Assembly: GCF_001429785.1 (NCBI RefSeq)
Contig: NZ_LMJF01000001.1
Coordinates: forward strand, 998,474 to 1,062,473
Length of the DNA stretch: 64,000 nt
Origin: Lysobacter sp. Root916
Lineage (GTDB): Bacteria > Pseudomonadota > Gammaproteobacteria > Xanthomonadales > Xanthomonadaceae
Direction: 5' to 3'
Of the stretch, positions 8,009 through 19,373 are shown in pieces (the first letter of the stretch is position 1; every line of letters starts with the position of its first letter). The position numbers were made by a program, and so were the translations under genes. The notes under the pieces are model-generated. The model worked only from the letters and a program-made list of their open reading frames with translations, was not told the origin of the DNA and did no database searches.

Positions 8009-8980
8009 TTAGCCGATCGGGCTCGAAGTCGGCGCGGCTTCGTGCTTGCGTTCGATGCCGTCGCTCCACTGCTTGAGTTTGCGGTAGTCGGGCTCGTCCG
8101 GGCCCAACAGCCGGATGCGGCCTTGCTCGACCTTCCACAACTGCTCGTTCTGGGTGGTGAACACCACGATCGGCGTGCCGTACTGCAGGCTCATGAACAC
8201 ATGGAACATGGTCGGCGCGGCCGAGGTCAGATGCGAGACGAACAGCGCATCGGGCTTGCGCGCCTGATCCAGGGTCGTGTTCACGCAGCCGCGGGTCTGT
8301 TCGTAACGGTCGATCAGGCGTTCGCCCTGGGCGTCGATGCGGTACATCGCGTAACCGCCCAGCGGCGCGGACTCGTCCAGCCATGGGGTCATCACGAACA
8401 CCAGGATCTGGTCCTGGCCGTCTTCTTCGTATTCGAAGGCGACGGTATTGGGCGGACGTTGGCTGCAATAGACCTGGTCCTGCTGGCGGGCCAGATGCAG
8501 CGCCGCCATCAACCGTTGTTCGCGCGGCTGCGCGGGCTGCGGCGGTTGCAGGCGGGTGGCGTCGCGCACACCGAGGGGCGCCAAGCCCAGGGTCGCCGAT
8601 GCGAACGCGACCAACTGGCCATCGACCTTGCTGAAGTAACGCACGTCGATGTCGTCGTCGCGCTCGAGGGTGAGCCAACCCGAGGGCTGGCCGGGCGCGT
8701 CCGGCAGGGCCTTGATCTTGACCAACTGGTCGGTGGTCAGCCACGCCGCCAGGTCGTGGCGGCGGATCGCGTTGCCGATGTACTCGGCGATGGCGACGTC
8801 GCGGCGGTATTTGTCGGGGATGGTGCAGGTCAGGCGGCGGTCGGTGTCGCTGGCATCGGCGGGCAGCTCGGCGACCTCGGCGCAGTCGTAGGCCGATTTG
8901 GCCGCTTTGTCTTTGGCGCCGGCGGCCAGCGGCCAGACCAGCAAGGCCGCGAGCGCGGCGGTCGCGAACGGAGTGCGCAT
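8009..8980 (-). CDS. Secreted protein of unknown function
   Basis: 323 residues with a signal peptide (MRTPFATAALAALLVWPLAAGA). No catalytic motif or known domain is recognised. Four cysteines are visible in the mature part (YDCAE, LTCTI, YCSQR, RGCVN). The C-terminal half is predicted mostly beta with alternating hydrophobic residues. The next gene downstream on the same strand is acuI, 88 bp away, without an obvious link. Confidence 0.65.
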   Translation of the reverse strand: MRTPFATAALAALLVWPLAAGAKDKAAKSAYDCAEVAELPADASDTDRRLTCTIPDKYRRDVAIAEYIGNAIRRHDLAAWLTTDQLVKIKALPDAPGQPSGWLTLERDDDIDVRYFSKVDGQLVAFASATLGLAPLGVRDATRLQPPQPAQPREQRLMAALHLARQQDQVYCSQRPPNTVAFEYEEDGQDQILVFVMTPWLDESAPLGGYAMYRIDAQGERLIDRYEQTRGCVNTTLDQARKPDALFVSHLTSAAPTMFHVFMSLQYGTPIVVFTTQNEQLWKVEQGRIRLLGPDEPDYRKLKQWSDGIERKHEAAPTSSPIG

Positions 8981-9062
8981 CGGATGTTCCGGATTCTGTA
9001 TTCCCCGACGCGATCCTAACGCAGCCCGGGGCGGATCCGGGCCGGCGGCGCGAGCGGCGTCG

Positions 9063-9683
9063 TCAGTGGGGATGATCCGCCGGGCGGCATTGCCACGGCG
9101 GCGACAGGCGCGGATCGGCCGGGTCGTCGGGCGCTTCGAGTTCGGCGCTCCAATAGGTGGCGCAGCTGGCGCTGTCGATCAGCTCTACGGTTTCGCAGAA
9201 CACGTCCGGCACCCAGCGCGCCGGCTTGCCGGCCGCCGCGATCGCCTTAAGCGCGCCCGGCTGCTTGCTGTCGCGCAGGCAGGCGGCGCCGTTGCGCGAG
9301 ACCGAGCGGGTGCCTTGGCGATCGGTGATGGTGATCGTCGTGGTCTGGCCGTCGCCGGTGCCGGCACTGTAGACCGGTTCGAGTTCGGCGTAGCGTGGGG
9401 AGAAGATCAGATCGAACATCGCGCGGCGATGCGGGTAGGCCAGCGCATAGGCCCTGACCAGATCGCCGTCCTGATTGCGCTCGGGGTGCTTGCCGTTTCG
9501 ATCGCGTCCGACGAACACGGCATTGCCGCCGGGGCCGATATGCACCTCGTAGGGCGTGCACGCACCGGGGCAGCCGCTGCGCTTGAGCACGACATGGGTG
9601 TCGTCGCGGAACTCGGGCTCGACCGATTCGGCGGGCTGGCAGGCGCATAAGCCGAGCAGCAAGGGCACCGCGATCGCGCGCAT
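9063..9683 (-). CDS. Putative lipoprotein, DUF6438-like
   Basis: 206 residues. A short signal sequence ends in LCAC, a passable lipobox (Cys15 lipidated). The N-terminal half (HVVLKRSGCPGACTPYEVHIGPGG...) resembles the DUF6438 pattern, with a conserved CxGxCPxY-like segment and a later Gly-rich turn. Function is unknown. The ATG at 9683 has AGGAG 8 bases upstream; the frame stays open far upstream by chance, antisense-like to nothing but overlapping the LOG gene in another frame. Confidence 0.7.
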   Translation of the reverse strand: MRAIAVPLLLGLCACQPAESVEPEFRDDTHVVLKRSGCPGACTPYEVHIGPGGNAVFVGRDRNGKHPERNQDGDLVRAYALAYPHRRAMFDLIFSPRYAELEPVYSAGTGDGQTTTITITDRQGTRSVSRNGAACLRDSKQPGALKAIAAAGKPARWVPDVFCETVELIDSASCATYWSAELEAPDDPADPRLSPPWQCRPADHPH

Positions 9684-9712
9684 CGTCCGATCTCCTTCTG
9701 GATCGATGCAGC

Positions 9713-10306
9713 TTAGCGCAGCGCGTTGCGGCGCTTCTCGTCCATCCACTTGCTGGCTTCGGCCGGGCGGTAGGCCCGCATCCAGGTCAGCATCGCGTCC
9801 AGGTCGTCGCCGTGCCACAGGTCGCGGCGCTGGTCGGCATGCAGGAAGCGTTCGGCGACCATGCGGTCCAGCATCGCCATCAGCGGTGAGTAGAAGCCTT
9901 CGACGTCGAGGAAGGCGCAGGGCTTGTCGCCGATGCCGAGCTGGCGCCAGGTCAGCATCTCGAACATCTCGTCGAGAGTGCCGAAGCCACCGGGCAGGGC
10001 GACGAAGGCGTCGGCGAGATCGAACATGCGCGCCTTGCGCTCGTGCATGGAGCCGACCACTTCGAGTTTGCTCAGCCCGCGATGCGCGACTTCCCAGTTG
10101 ACCAGTTGCTCGGGGATCACGCCGATGGCCTCGCCGCCGGCTTCCAGCACCGCGTCGGCGACCACGCCCATCAGGCCGACGTTGCCGCCGCCGTAGACCA
10201 GAGCGATGCCGTCGCGGGCCATGCGCTGGCCCAGCGCCATCGCGCGTTCGGTGTAGATCGGTTGCGAGCCGGAATTGGAGCCGCAGTAGACGCAAAGGCT
10301 TTTCAT
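9713..10306 (-). CDS. LOG-family protein (nucleoside 5'-monophosphate phosphoribohydrolase)
   Basis: 197-residue cytosolic Rossmann-like hydrolase. It has the signature PGGFGTLDE and the upstream VYGGGNVGLMG nucleotide loop of the Lonely-Guy family. Characterised members release a base from a nucleoside monophosphate: cytokinin riboside phosphates in plants and actinobacteria, purine and pyrimidine nucleotides for bacterial PpnN-like enzymes. The substrate here is not known. Length is usual for the group I family. Heptamer repeats begin 8 bp upstream of its start. Confidence 0.88.
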   Translation of the reverse strand: MKSLCVYCGSNSGSQPIYTERAMALGQRMARDGIALVYGGGNVGLMGVVADAVLEAGGEAIGVIPEQLVNWEVAHRGLSKLEVVGSMHERKARMFDLADAFVALPGGFGTLDEMFEMLTWRQLGIGDKPCAFLDVEGFYSPLMAMLDRMVAERFLHADQRRDLWHGDDLDAMLTWMRAYRPAEASKWMDEKRRNALR

Positions 10307-10313
10307 TGGCTAA

Positions 10314-10448
10314 GGGAATCGGGAATGGGGAATAGGGAATCGGAACGGCAAAAGCGCCAACGCAGGTTCATGGGGCCCAAAAGCGAATCGGGAACCGGAC
10401 GAGCGCGTTGCGCTCCTACCGATTCCCGATTCTCCATTCCCGATTGCC
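10314..10448. repeat. Paired inverted heptamer array 1 (GGGAATN x4)
   Basis: Left arm 10314-10341: four tandem 7-mers, GGGAATC, GGGAATG, GGGAATA, GGGAATC. Right arm 10421-10448: GATTCCC, GATTCTC, CATTCCC, GATTGCC, the inverted image of the left arm at 25 of 28 positions. The 79-bp middle contains a GTAGGAGCG-type half palindrome (reverse strand, ending about 10419). Four G3 tracts with 4-base spacers meet the usual G-quadruplex rule. It fills the gap between lpd and the LOG gene. Confidence 0.9.
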
Positions 10449-10451
10449 GGC

Positions 10452-11876
10452 TTAGTTGGCTTTATGGATCGCGCGCTTGTCCACCGCCATCGCCGCGTCG
10501 TGGATCGCTTCCGACAGGGTCGGATGGGCGTGGCAGATGCGGGCGAGGTCGTCGGCCGAGCCGTTGAATTCCATGGTCAGCACGCCCTCGTGGACCAGCT
10601 CCGACACGCCGACGCCGACCAGGTGCAGGCCGAGCACGCGATCGGTCTCGGCGTGCGCGATGACCTTGACGAAGCCGGCCGGCTCGCCCATGGCCACGGC
10701 GCGGCCTATCGCCGCGAACGGGAAGCTGCCGGTCTTGTACGGGATGTTCTCGGCCTTGAGCTGCTGCTCGGTCTTGCCGACCCAGGCGATTTCCGGCTCG
10801 GTGTAGATCACCCACGGCACGGTGTCGAGATTGACGTGGCCCGGCAGGCCGGCGATCAGCTCGGCGACCGCGATGCCTTCCTCGAAGCCCTTGTGCGCCA
10901 GCATCGGGCCGCGCACGCAGTCGCCGACCGCCCACACGCCGTCGACGCCGGTGTGGCAGTGCTCGTCGACTTCGATCTGGCCGCGCTCGTTGAGCTTGAC
11001 GCCGGTGCCTTCGGCCAGCAGGCCCTTGGACGCAGCGCGACGGCCGACGGCCACCAGCAGCTTGTCCACGACCAGTGCCTGATCGGCCTTGCCGTCGTTG
11101 TAGGTCAGGTGCACGCCGTCCTTCTTGATCTCGGCCTTGCTGACCTTGGCGCCCAGCTTGATGTCCAGGCCCTGCTTCTTGAATTCCTTGGCCGCGGTCT
11201 TGGCGACCTCGGCATCAGCGGCGGCGAGGAAGTCGGGCAGGGCTTCGAGGATGGTGACTTCCGAGCCCAGGCGCTTCCACACGCTACCCAGCTCCAGGCC
11301 GATCACGCCGGCGCCGATCACGCCCAGGCGCTTGGGCACCTCGGTGAAATCCAGCGCGCCGACGTTGTCGACGATCTTGTCGCCGTCGAACTTGGCGAAC
11401 GGCAGCTCGATCGAATCCGAACCGGCGGCGATGATGACGTTGGTGCCCTTGAGTTCGACTTCCGAACCGTCGTGCTGCTTGACCTTGACCACGTTGCCCG
11501 GATGCAGGGTGCCGAAGCCGTAGTACGGGGCGATCTTGTTGGCCTTGAACAGCATCGCGATGCCGCCGGTGAACTGCTTCACGATCTTGTCCTTGCGGCC
11601 GATCATGGTGGCGACGTCGATCTTGGCGTTGTCGGTGGTGATGCCGTGTTCGCCGAACAGGTGCTGCAGGTTCCAGAACTGGCGCGAGCTGTCGAGCAGC
11701 GCCTTGGACGGGATGCAGCCCACGCGCAGGCAGGTGCCGCCGAGCGCGGGCTTGCCGTCCTTGCCCAGCGCGGCGTCGATGCAGGCGGTCTTGAGACCGA
11801 GTTGGGCGGCGCGGATGGCGGCGTGGTAGCCGGCCGGGCCGGCGCCGATGACGACTACGTCGAATTGTTCGCTCAT
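10452..11876 (-). CDS. lpdA: Dihydrolipoyl dehydrogenase (E3)
   Basis: 474-residue FAD flavoenzyme that reoxidises dihydrolipoamide of the 2-oxoglutarate dehydrogenase complex, passing electrons to NAD. It shows the N-terminal FAD motif VVIGAGPAGYHAA (8-20), the redox disulfide GGTCLRVGCIPSK (Cys49 and Cys54), a central NAD motif GVIGAGVIGLELG, and the C-terminal HAHPTLSEAIHDA with the His-Glu catalytic pair. MSEQFDVVVIG is the natural start; the frame runs upstream into GGGATTC repeats, which then read RIPNPESR and are not protein. It is third in the sucA-sucB-lpd order. Confidence 0.96.
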   Translation of the reverse strand: MSEQFDVVVIGAGPAGYHAAIRAAQLGLKTACIDAALGKDGKPALGGTCLRVGCIPSKALLDSSRQFWNLQHLFGEHGITTDNAKIDVATMIGRKDKIVKQFTGGIAMLFKANKIAPYYGFGTLHPGNVVKVKQHDGSEVELKGTNVIIAAGSDSIELPFAKFDGDKIVDNVGALDFTEVPKRLGVIGAGVIGLELGSVWKRLGSEVTILEALPDFLAAADAEVAKTAAKEFKKQGLDIKLGAKVSKAEIKKDGVHLTYNDGKADQALVVDKLLVAVGRRAASKGLLAEGTGVKLNERGQIEVDEHCHTGVDGVWAVGDCVRGPMLAHKGFEEGIAVAELIAGLPGHVNLDTVPWVIYTEPEIAWVGKTEQQLKAENIPYKTGSFPFAAIGRAVAMGEPAGFVKVIAHAETDRVLGLHLVGVGVSELVHEGVLTMEFNGSADDLARICHAHPTLSEAIHDAAMAVDKRAIHKAN

Positions 11877-11890
11877 TATCATTCGCTCAC

Positions 11891-12052
11891 GGGATTCGGG
11901 ATTGGGGATTCGGGATTCGTTCAAAGCGCGTCAGCGCTGCGAATTCCGAAGCCCGCGAAAAATGCTTGCGATAGGCCAAGGTTTCGGGAGAGGGGAGGAA
12001 CCCGCATCGGCCTTTTGCCTTTGCGAATCCCGAATCTCCAATCCCGAATCCC
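11891..12052. repeat. Paired inverted heptamer array 2 (GGGATTN x4)
   Basis: Left arm 11891-11918: GGGATTC, GGGATTG, GGGATTC, GGGATTC. Right arm 12025-12052 is its inverted image at 27 of 28 positions. The 106-bp middle has no gene. It sits between sucB and lpd, starting 14 bp before the lpd start codon, so it lies in the leader of lpd if the operon is co-transcribed. It shares its plan, but not its exact 7-mer, with array 1. Confidence 0.92.
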
Positions 12053-12061
12053 GGCTGGGCA

Positions 12062-13273
12062 TTACATGCCCAGCAGCATGCGATGCGGGTTCTCGAGCTG
12101 GTTCTTGATGTCGACCAGGAACAGCACCGCGTCCTTGCCGTCGATGATGCGGTGATCGTAGGACAGCGCGATGTACATCATCGGCGCGGCGATCACGGCG
12201 CCGTTCTCGACGATCGCGCGCTCCTTGATGGCGTGCATGCCCAGGATCGCCGACTGCGGCGGGTTCACGATCGGGGTCGACATCAGCGAACCGAAGGTGC
12301 CGCCGTTGGTGATGGTGAAGGTGCCGCCCTGCAGGTCTTCCAGCGCCAGCTTGCCGTCGCGGGCCTTCTTGGCGTAATCGCCGATGGCCTTTTCGACGTC
12401 GGCGAAGCCCATGCGCTCGACATTGCGCAGCACCGGCGTGACCAGGCCCTTGTCGGTGGACACGGCGATCGAGATGTCGGCGTAGCCGTGATAGACGATG
12501 TCGTTGCCGTCGACCGAGGCGTTGACCACCGGGTGGCGCTGCAGCGCGTTGGCGGCGGCCTTGGCGAAGAAGCTCATGAAGCCCAGCTTGACGCCGTTGG
12601 CCTTCTCGAAGGACTCGCCCAGCTCCTTGCGCATGGCCATGACCTTGCCGAGGTTGACTTCGTTGAACGAGGTCAGCATCGCGATCGAGTTCTTCGACTG
12701 CATCAGGCGCTCGGCGATGCGCGCGCGGATGCGGGTCATCGGCACGCGCTCTTCGGCACGTGCGCCCGAGGCGTTGCCGACGCCGCCGGACTTGGCGTAG
12801 TTGAGGATGTCTTCCTTGGTCACGGCGCCCTTGCGGCCGGTGCCTTCGACCTGGGAGGCGTCGATGCCTTCCTTGTTCGCGGTGAAGCGCGCGCCCGGGG
12901 GCAGCTGGTCGTTACCGGCCGGCGCCTTGGCGGCCTCGGGCTTCGGGGTGATCGGCTGCGCGCCGGCGGCCGGCAGTTCGGCGGCCTTGGCGGCGGCCGG
13001 AGCGGCTTCCGCGGCCGGCTTGGCCTCGGCGACGGCGCCGGCTTCCACGATCGCGATCAGCTGCGAGCTGGTCACGGTGGCGCCTTCCTCGAACTTGATT
13101 TCCTTGAGCACGCCGTCGACCGGCGAGGGGACTTCGAGCACGACCTTGTCGGTTTCGAGGTCGACCAGGTTCTCGTCGCGCTTGACCGCATCGCCCGGCT
13201 TCTTGTGCCACGTGGCGATGGTGGCGTCGGAGACGGACTCGGGCAGGACGGGGACTTTGATCTCGGTGCTCAT
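12062..13273 (-). CDS. sucB: 2-oxoglutarate dehydrogenase E2, dihydrolipoyl succinyltransferase
   Basis: 403-residue core of the 2-oxoglutarate dehydrogenase complex; it transfers succinyl groups from lipoamide to CoA. An N-terminal lipoyl domain (1-80) has lipoylated Lys43 in [11 protein letters not shown]. An Ala/Pro-rich linker follows, then the peripheral subunit-binding domain (about 120-155, containing [14 protein letters not shown]), and a catalytic acyltransferase domain with [12 protein letters not shown] near the C-terminus. Length matches SucB. It is 69 bp downstream of sucA. Confidence 0.96.
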   Translation of the reverse strand: MSTEIKVPVLPESVSDATIATWHKKPGDAVKRDENLVDLETDKVVLEVPSPVDGVLKEIKFEEGATVTSSQLIAIVEAGAVAEAKPAAEAAPAAAKAAELPAAGAQPITPKPEAAKAPAGNDQLPPGARFTANKEGIDASQVEGTGRKGAVTKEDILNYAKSGGVGNASGARAEERVPMTRIRARIAERLMQSKNSIAMLTSFNEVNLGKVMAMRKELGESFEKANGVKLGFMSFFAKAAANALQRHPVVNASVDGNDIVYHGYADISIAVSTDKGLVTPVLRNVERMGFADVEKAIGDYAKKARDGKLALEDLQGGTFTITNGGTFGSLMSTPIVNPPQSAILGMHAIKERAIVENGAVIAAPMMYIALSYDHRIIDGKDAVLFLVDIKNQLENPHRMLLGM

Positions 13274-13342
13274 GGGGTGGGCATCCTGGCTTGCTTGATT
13301 GATATGGGGCGTAGGTAGGGGGTATGCGCGGGACGGCGCCGA

Positions 13343-16183
<2,841 letters not shown>

Positions 16184-16493
16184 GATGATTATCGGGAAAC
16201 TCTAGGGGGCGGATGTGGAGTCGCGCGCGCGCTGACGGCGCGGCGCGCGGACATAGGATCGGAATTATAGCGGTAGTGTTAAGCCCAGCGGCATAACTAC
16301 TTAGGTCTAAGCGACAGATTTTCTTCGATTTCCGGCAGCCGACCGGGCCGGACCGTCGAAGCGGCCGTTGCGGCAAGCCCGGAAAATCTTGGGCTGGCGC
16401 GCGCGCTTTCAAGCCGCGCCGGAAGGCGGCCGCAGCGGGGCGGGGATTTAACCGGCACTCAGGCCCCGGCGTCGAAGCCGGGCCGGGCCCGGC
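16184..16493. other. 310-bp gap upstream of sucA
   Basis: No gene-like reading frame. It must contain the sucA promoter (minus strand). A short A+T-richer patch at about 16260-16325 holds a TATAAT on the minus strand (16264-16269). The remainder, next to the GNAT gene, is G+C-rich and featureless. Confidence 0.6.
16264..16269 (-). promoter_or_regulatory. Candidate -10 box for sucA
   Basis: Minus-strand TATAAT, 81 bp upstream of the sucA start. At 16-18 bp spacing there is no good TTGACA, only GCCGCT-like sequence, so the promoter may need an activator. The hexamer match alone is weak evidence. Confidence 0.35.
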
Positions 16494-17408
16494 TCAGATC
16501 CCGAGCGCGCGGTACTCGCTGCAAGGGCGGGCGCGCTCCCAGACCGGATCGAAATGCGCGCGCAGCTGGCGCGCGCGGGCGCCGTCGTCGATGCGGGTCT
16601 CGCCGTCGAAGCGGTGTCCCAGGGTGCGGAAGTACCAGCCGTCGCGGTCGTTGACGACGTAGGCGGAAGGGTAGTTCTGATCGACGGGTTCCTCGATCGC
16701 GCGGAACTCGAACGCGGTCGGCAGGCGTTGGGCCAGGCCGATCAGCGGCGCCAGCGCGCGTTGCGGCGCGGCCGGGTCCTGCAGCAGCACGCGCACGCCG
16801 CCGCCGGCGGTGGCGTGGCGGCGCAGCGCCGCGATCGCGTCGGCGCGGTCGAGCAGGCCGGGGTCGAGTTCGCGGCTGTAGATCGACAGGCCGCGCCGCG
16901 CGCCCGCGATCACGCCCAGCAAGGCCGCCAGGGCGGCCTCGCGGCTCTCGACCGGGTTGGCCGCGCCGAGCAGGCGGCGCATGCCCAGGTGCTCGATCCC
17001 GGCTTCCAGGAAGCGCTCGCCCAGCGGCAGAAAGCCGTGGCGGGCGTAGAAACCGACCGCCGCGGCCTGGCTGTGCAGCGACACCTCGCGCCAGCCCAGC
17101 TCGGCGGCGCGCTGCAGCAGCGCGGCGAGCAGGGCGTCGCCGACGCCGCGGCCGCGCCAGGGCGCGAGCACGGCCATGCGGCCGATGCGCCGGTCCGGGG
17201 TGAGCCGGCCGGTGCCGATCGGGACACCGGCCGCGTCCAGGGCCAGCACGTGTTCGCACAGCGGGTCGCGTTCGGCGTCCAGTTCCAGCGCCTCGGGCAC
17301 CTGCTGTTCGCGCACGAACACCGCCTCGCGTACCGCCCGCAGCGCCGGCTTCGCGGCCGCGTAGTCGGCCACGGCGACCACGCTGAAGCCGTGGCCGGCC
17401 GCGCTCAC
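16494..17408 (-). CDS. GNAT-family N-acetyltransferase with extra C-terminal domain
   Basis: 304 residues, about twice a simple GNAT domain. The N-terminal half has the acetyl-CoA loop (VLAPWRGRGVGDALLAALL, about 77-95) and the family-typical QxxAVGFYARHGF segment. The C-terminal half (about 150-304) is a separate domain ending in a WYFRTLGHRFDGETRIDD-like region; it may be the degenerate phospholipase-D-like domain often fused here in Xanthomonadaceae, but I cannot confirm that. Its start overlaps the stop of roxA by 4 bp (ATGA, 17405-17408), so it is translationally coupled to it. Confidence 0.8.
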   Translation of the reverse strand: MSAAGHGFSVVAVADYAAAKPALRAVREAVFVREQQVPEALELDAERDPLCEHVLALDAAGVPIGTGRLTPDRRIGRMAVLAPWRGRGVGDALLAALLQRAAELGWREVSLHSQAAAVGFYARHGFLPLGERFLEAGIEHLGMRRLLGAANPVESREAALAALLGVIAGARRGLSIYSRELDPGLLDRADAIAALRRHATAGGGVRVLLQDPAAPQRALAPLIGLAQRLPTAFEFRAIEEPVDQNYPSAYVVNDRDGWYFRTLGHRFDGETRIDDGARARQLRAHFDPVWERARPCSEYRALGI

Positions 17409-18670
17409 GCGCCTTCTCCTTCGTCCTCGCCTTCGTCGTTGTCCAGGCCCAGGCGGTAGTGGCCGCCGGCGATCAGCTCATGCACGCAGGCGCGGCCGGC
17501 TTCGGACAGCGCGGCGTACACGGCCTGGTCGATCTCGACCGCATTGGCCAGGGCCTGCGCGTCCTTGGCCGCCAGGGCGTACTCCTGGCCGCTCACGTAC
17601 AGGCGCGCGGCCTGGCCCTTGGCGTGGGCGCGGCGCCAGGCCAGGCGCGACCAGGGGTGGCGCCACAGGCTCGCGCCCTGCTCCAGGTCCCATTCGATCT
17701 CGATGCGCGAGCGCGCCGGTTCGGCGCCCGCCGAGACCACGCCGGCGGCGCGGTAGACGGTGATGAAGCGGCCGAACCAGTCGCCCAGGCGGTCGGGGTC
17801 GTTCATGCGCAGGGTGTTCAGGGCCTCGACCACGCGCGTCATCGCGGCGGCATCGATCTCGGCCGGGTCGGTCGGCGGGCTCAGGTCGGGATCGCGGTAG
17901 CGCAGCGACTCGTCGGCCTCGGCGGCCAGGGTGTCGATGTAGTCGCCCATCAGCTCGGCCGAGGAGGGCGCGCGCATGCCCACCGAGAAGGTCAGGCAGG
18001 CGTCCTCGGCGATGCCATGGTGGGGCACGCCGGGCGGCAGATAGAGCATGTCGCCGGGGCCCAGCACCCACTCGTGGCTGGGCGCGAACTCGCGCAGCAG
18101 CTTGAGCTCGGCGTCGGCGCGGAATTCCTGCGGCGGGTTGGGGCCGGCATCGATCTGCCAGCGCCGATGGCCCTGGGCCTGGAGCAGGAACACGTCGTAC
18201 TGGTCGACATGCGCGCCGACCGAGCCGCCGGGCGCGGCGAAGGACACCATGATGTCGTCGACGCGCCAGCGCGGCAGGAAGTCGAATGCGGGTAGCAGCG
18301 CGGCCACGTCGGCGTCCCATTTGTCCACGTCCTGCACCAGCAGGGTCCAGTCCTGATGCGGCAGCGCCGGGAACTCGGCCTCCTCGAAGGGGCCGTGGCG
18401 CAACGAATAGCGGTCGCTGGCGCGGTCGTGCTGGATCAGCCGCGACAGCGCGGCCTCCTCGCAGGCCAGGCCGGCCAGGTCCTCGGGCTGGATCGGCGAG
18501 ACCAGGCCGGGAAAGGCGTTGCGGATCAGCAGCGGGCGCTTTTGCCAGTAATCGCGCAGGAACTGCGCGGCGGGCATGCCCAGCGGCGGCGCGCGGCTGG
18601 CGTCGACCTCGATGGGCGCGGCGGCGGTTTTGGACTGGCCGGTGGACGCGGCGGGGGATTTCTTGGCCAT
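17405..18670 (-). CDS. roxA: Ribosomal protein L16 arginine hydroxylase (cupin/JmjC)
   Basis: 421-residue Fe(II)/2-oxoglutarate oxygenase of the YcfD/RoxA family, which hydroxylates an arginine of ribosomal protein uL16. The metal-binding HxD is His154/Asp156 in GAHVDQYDVFLLQ, and the distal His is in PPGVPHHG (217-218). The family features RPLLIRNAFPG near the N-terminus and a C-terminal winged-helix/dimerisation part are present. The first about 20 residues are a Lys/Ser/Ala-rich tail not needed for the fold. The coupled GNAT gene downstream is suggestive of another ribosome- or protein-modifying role (inference). Confidence 0.9.
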   Translation of the reverse strand: MAKKSPAASTGQSKTAAAPIEVDASRAPPLGMPAAQFLRDYWQKRPLLIRNAFPGLVSPIQPEDLAGLACEEAALSRLIQHDRASDRYSLRHGPFEEAEFPALPHQDWTLLVQDVDKWDADVAALLPAFDFLPRWRVDDIMVSFAAPGGSVGAHVDQYDVFLLQAQGHRRWQIDAGPNPPQEFRADAELKLLREFAPSHEWVLGPGDMLYLPPGVPHHGIAEDACLTFSVGMRAPSSAELMGDYIDTLAAEADESLRYRDPDLSPPTDPAEIDAAAMTRVVEALNTLRMNDPDRLGDWFGRFITVYRAAGVVSAGAEPARSRIEIEWDLEQGASLWRHPWSRLAWRRAHAKGQAARLYVSGQEYALAAKDAQALANAVEIDQAVYAALSEAGRACVHELIAGGHYRLGLDNDEGEDEGEGA

Positions 18671-18758
18671 GGGGCGGGCTGGCTCGATGCGGTGGCGCGG
18701 CGATCCGCGCGGATCGCCTCATTGTCGCTCATGCGGCGTGGAAGATTGGGGGCGAGTT

Positions 18759-18827
18759 CCCCCCTTTGAAAAAGGGGGGCTAGGGGGGATTTGCTTTTGG
18801 CTCTGCGCGAGCAACAGCAAATCCCCC
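18759..18827. repeat. Double-hairpin C/G-tract intergenic repeat
   Basis: First hairpin CCCCCCTTT-GAA-AAAGGGGGG (18759-18779). It runs straight into the second, with stem GGGGGATTTGCT (18784-18795) and AGCAAATCCCCC (18816-18827), both perfect. The CCCCTTTGAAAAAGGGGGGCTA core is a frequent intergenic repeat in many beta- and gammaproteobacteria. A partial relative (CCCCCTTTTGCAAAGG) follows near 18870-18885. It lies in the 292-bp gap between the VOC gene and roxA and may act as a terminator for the VOC transcript. Confidence 0.85.
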
Positions 18828-18962
18828 GGCGCCACGAGTAGAGCATCGACATCGATTCACATCGGGCGCCCGCCCCCTTTTGCAAAGGTGGCGACGGTTG
18901 GCGTCCCCCCGTTGCAAAGGAGGCGATCGAGAGGGCGCGATGGAGAACCCGCCGACGAGGCG

Positions 18963-19373
18963 TCAGCCTGCGATCTCGTCGTAGCCGCGGCCCAGAAACT
19001 GCAACAGGCACCAGCCGTGCCCGAACGGGTCGGCCAGTTGCACGATGCGGCCCCAGTCGGCTTCGCGCACCGCGCCTTCCTGAATCGCGCCGGCGGCGAG
19101 CGCGCGCGTCAACGCCGCATCCAGGTCGTCGACCACCACGTCCACGTGCGCCGGCATCCAATGGCGCGCGTAATCGCGCGCCGAGCCGCTGGCGCCGACG
19201 CTGCCGGCCGGCTTGCGCAGCAGGTAGACCGGCACCTGCGCGCCGTCGAGTTCGAGCACGCCATCGCCGAGCCTGCGCGCCGGACGCAGGCCGAAGGCGG
19301 CGACGTAGAAGGCTTCGGCCGTGGCCAGGTCGGGGACGTCGAGATTGAGCAGCAGGCGCATCGTCGTCGTCAT
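18963..19373 (-). CDS. VOC (glyoxalase/bleomycin-resistance) superfamily protein
   Basis: 136-residue single-module vicinal-oxygen-chelate protein: beta-alpha-beta-beta-beta repeats starting LLLNLDVPDLATAEAFYVAAFG and ending ADPFGHGWCLLQFLG. The His in AHVDVVVDD and the C-terminal DPFGHGW are usual in this superfamily. The substrate is unknown; proteins this close to PhnB/glyoxalase-like types are often of unproven activity. The ATG at 19373 takes its first two bases from the end of a 40-bp tandem repeat, so the ribosome-binding region is duplicated sequence. Confidence 0.8.
   Translation of the reverse strand: MTTTMRLLLNLDVPDLATAEAFYVAAFGLRPARRLGDGVLELDGAQVPVYLLRKPAGSVGASGSARDYARHWMPAHVDVVVDDLDAALTRALAAGAIQEGAVREADWGRIVQLADPFGHGWCLLQFLGRGYDEIAG

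Noticed and set aside
10314-10341. Heptamer arrays read as a CRISPR array
   Set aside because: Units are 7 bp and directly abutting with no spacers; there are no cas genes in the window.
11876-11924. A longer lpd start giving MNESRIPNPESR
   Set aside because: Those residues are a translation of the GGGATTC repeats; homologues begin at MSEQFDVVVIG.
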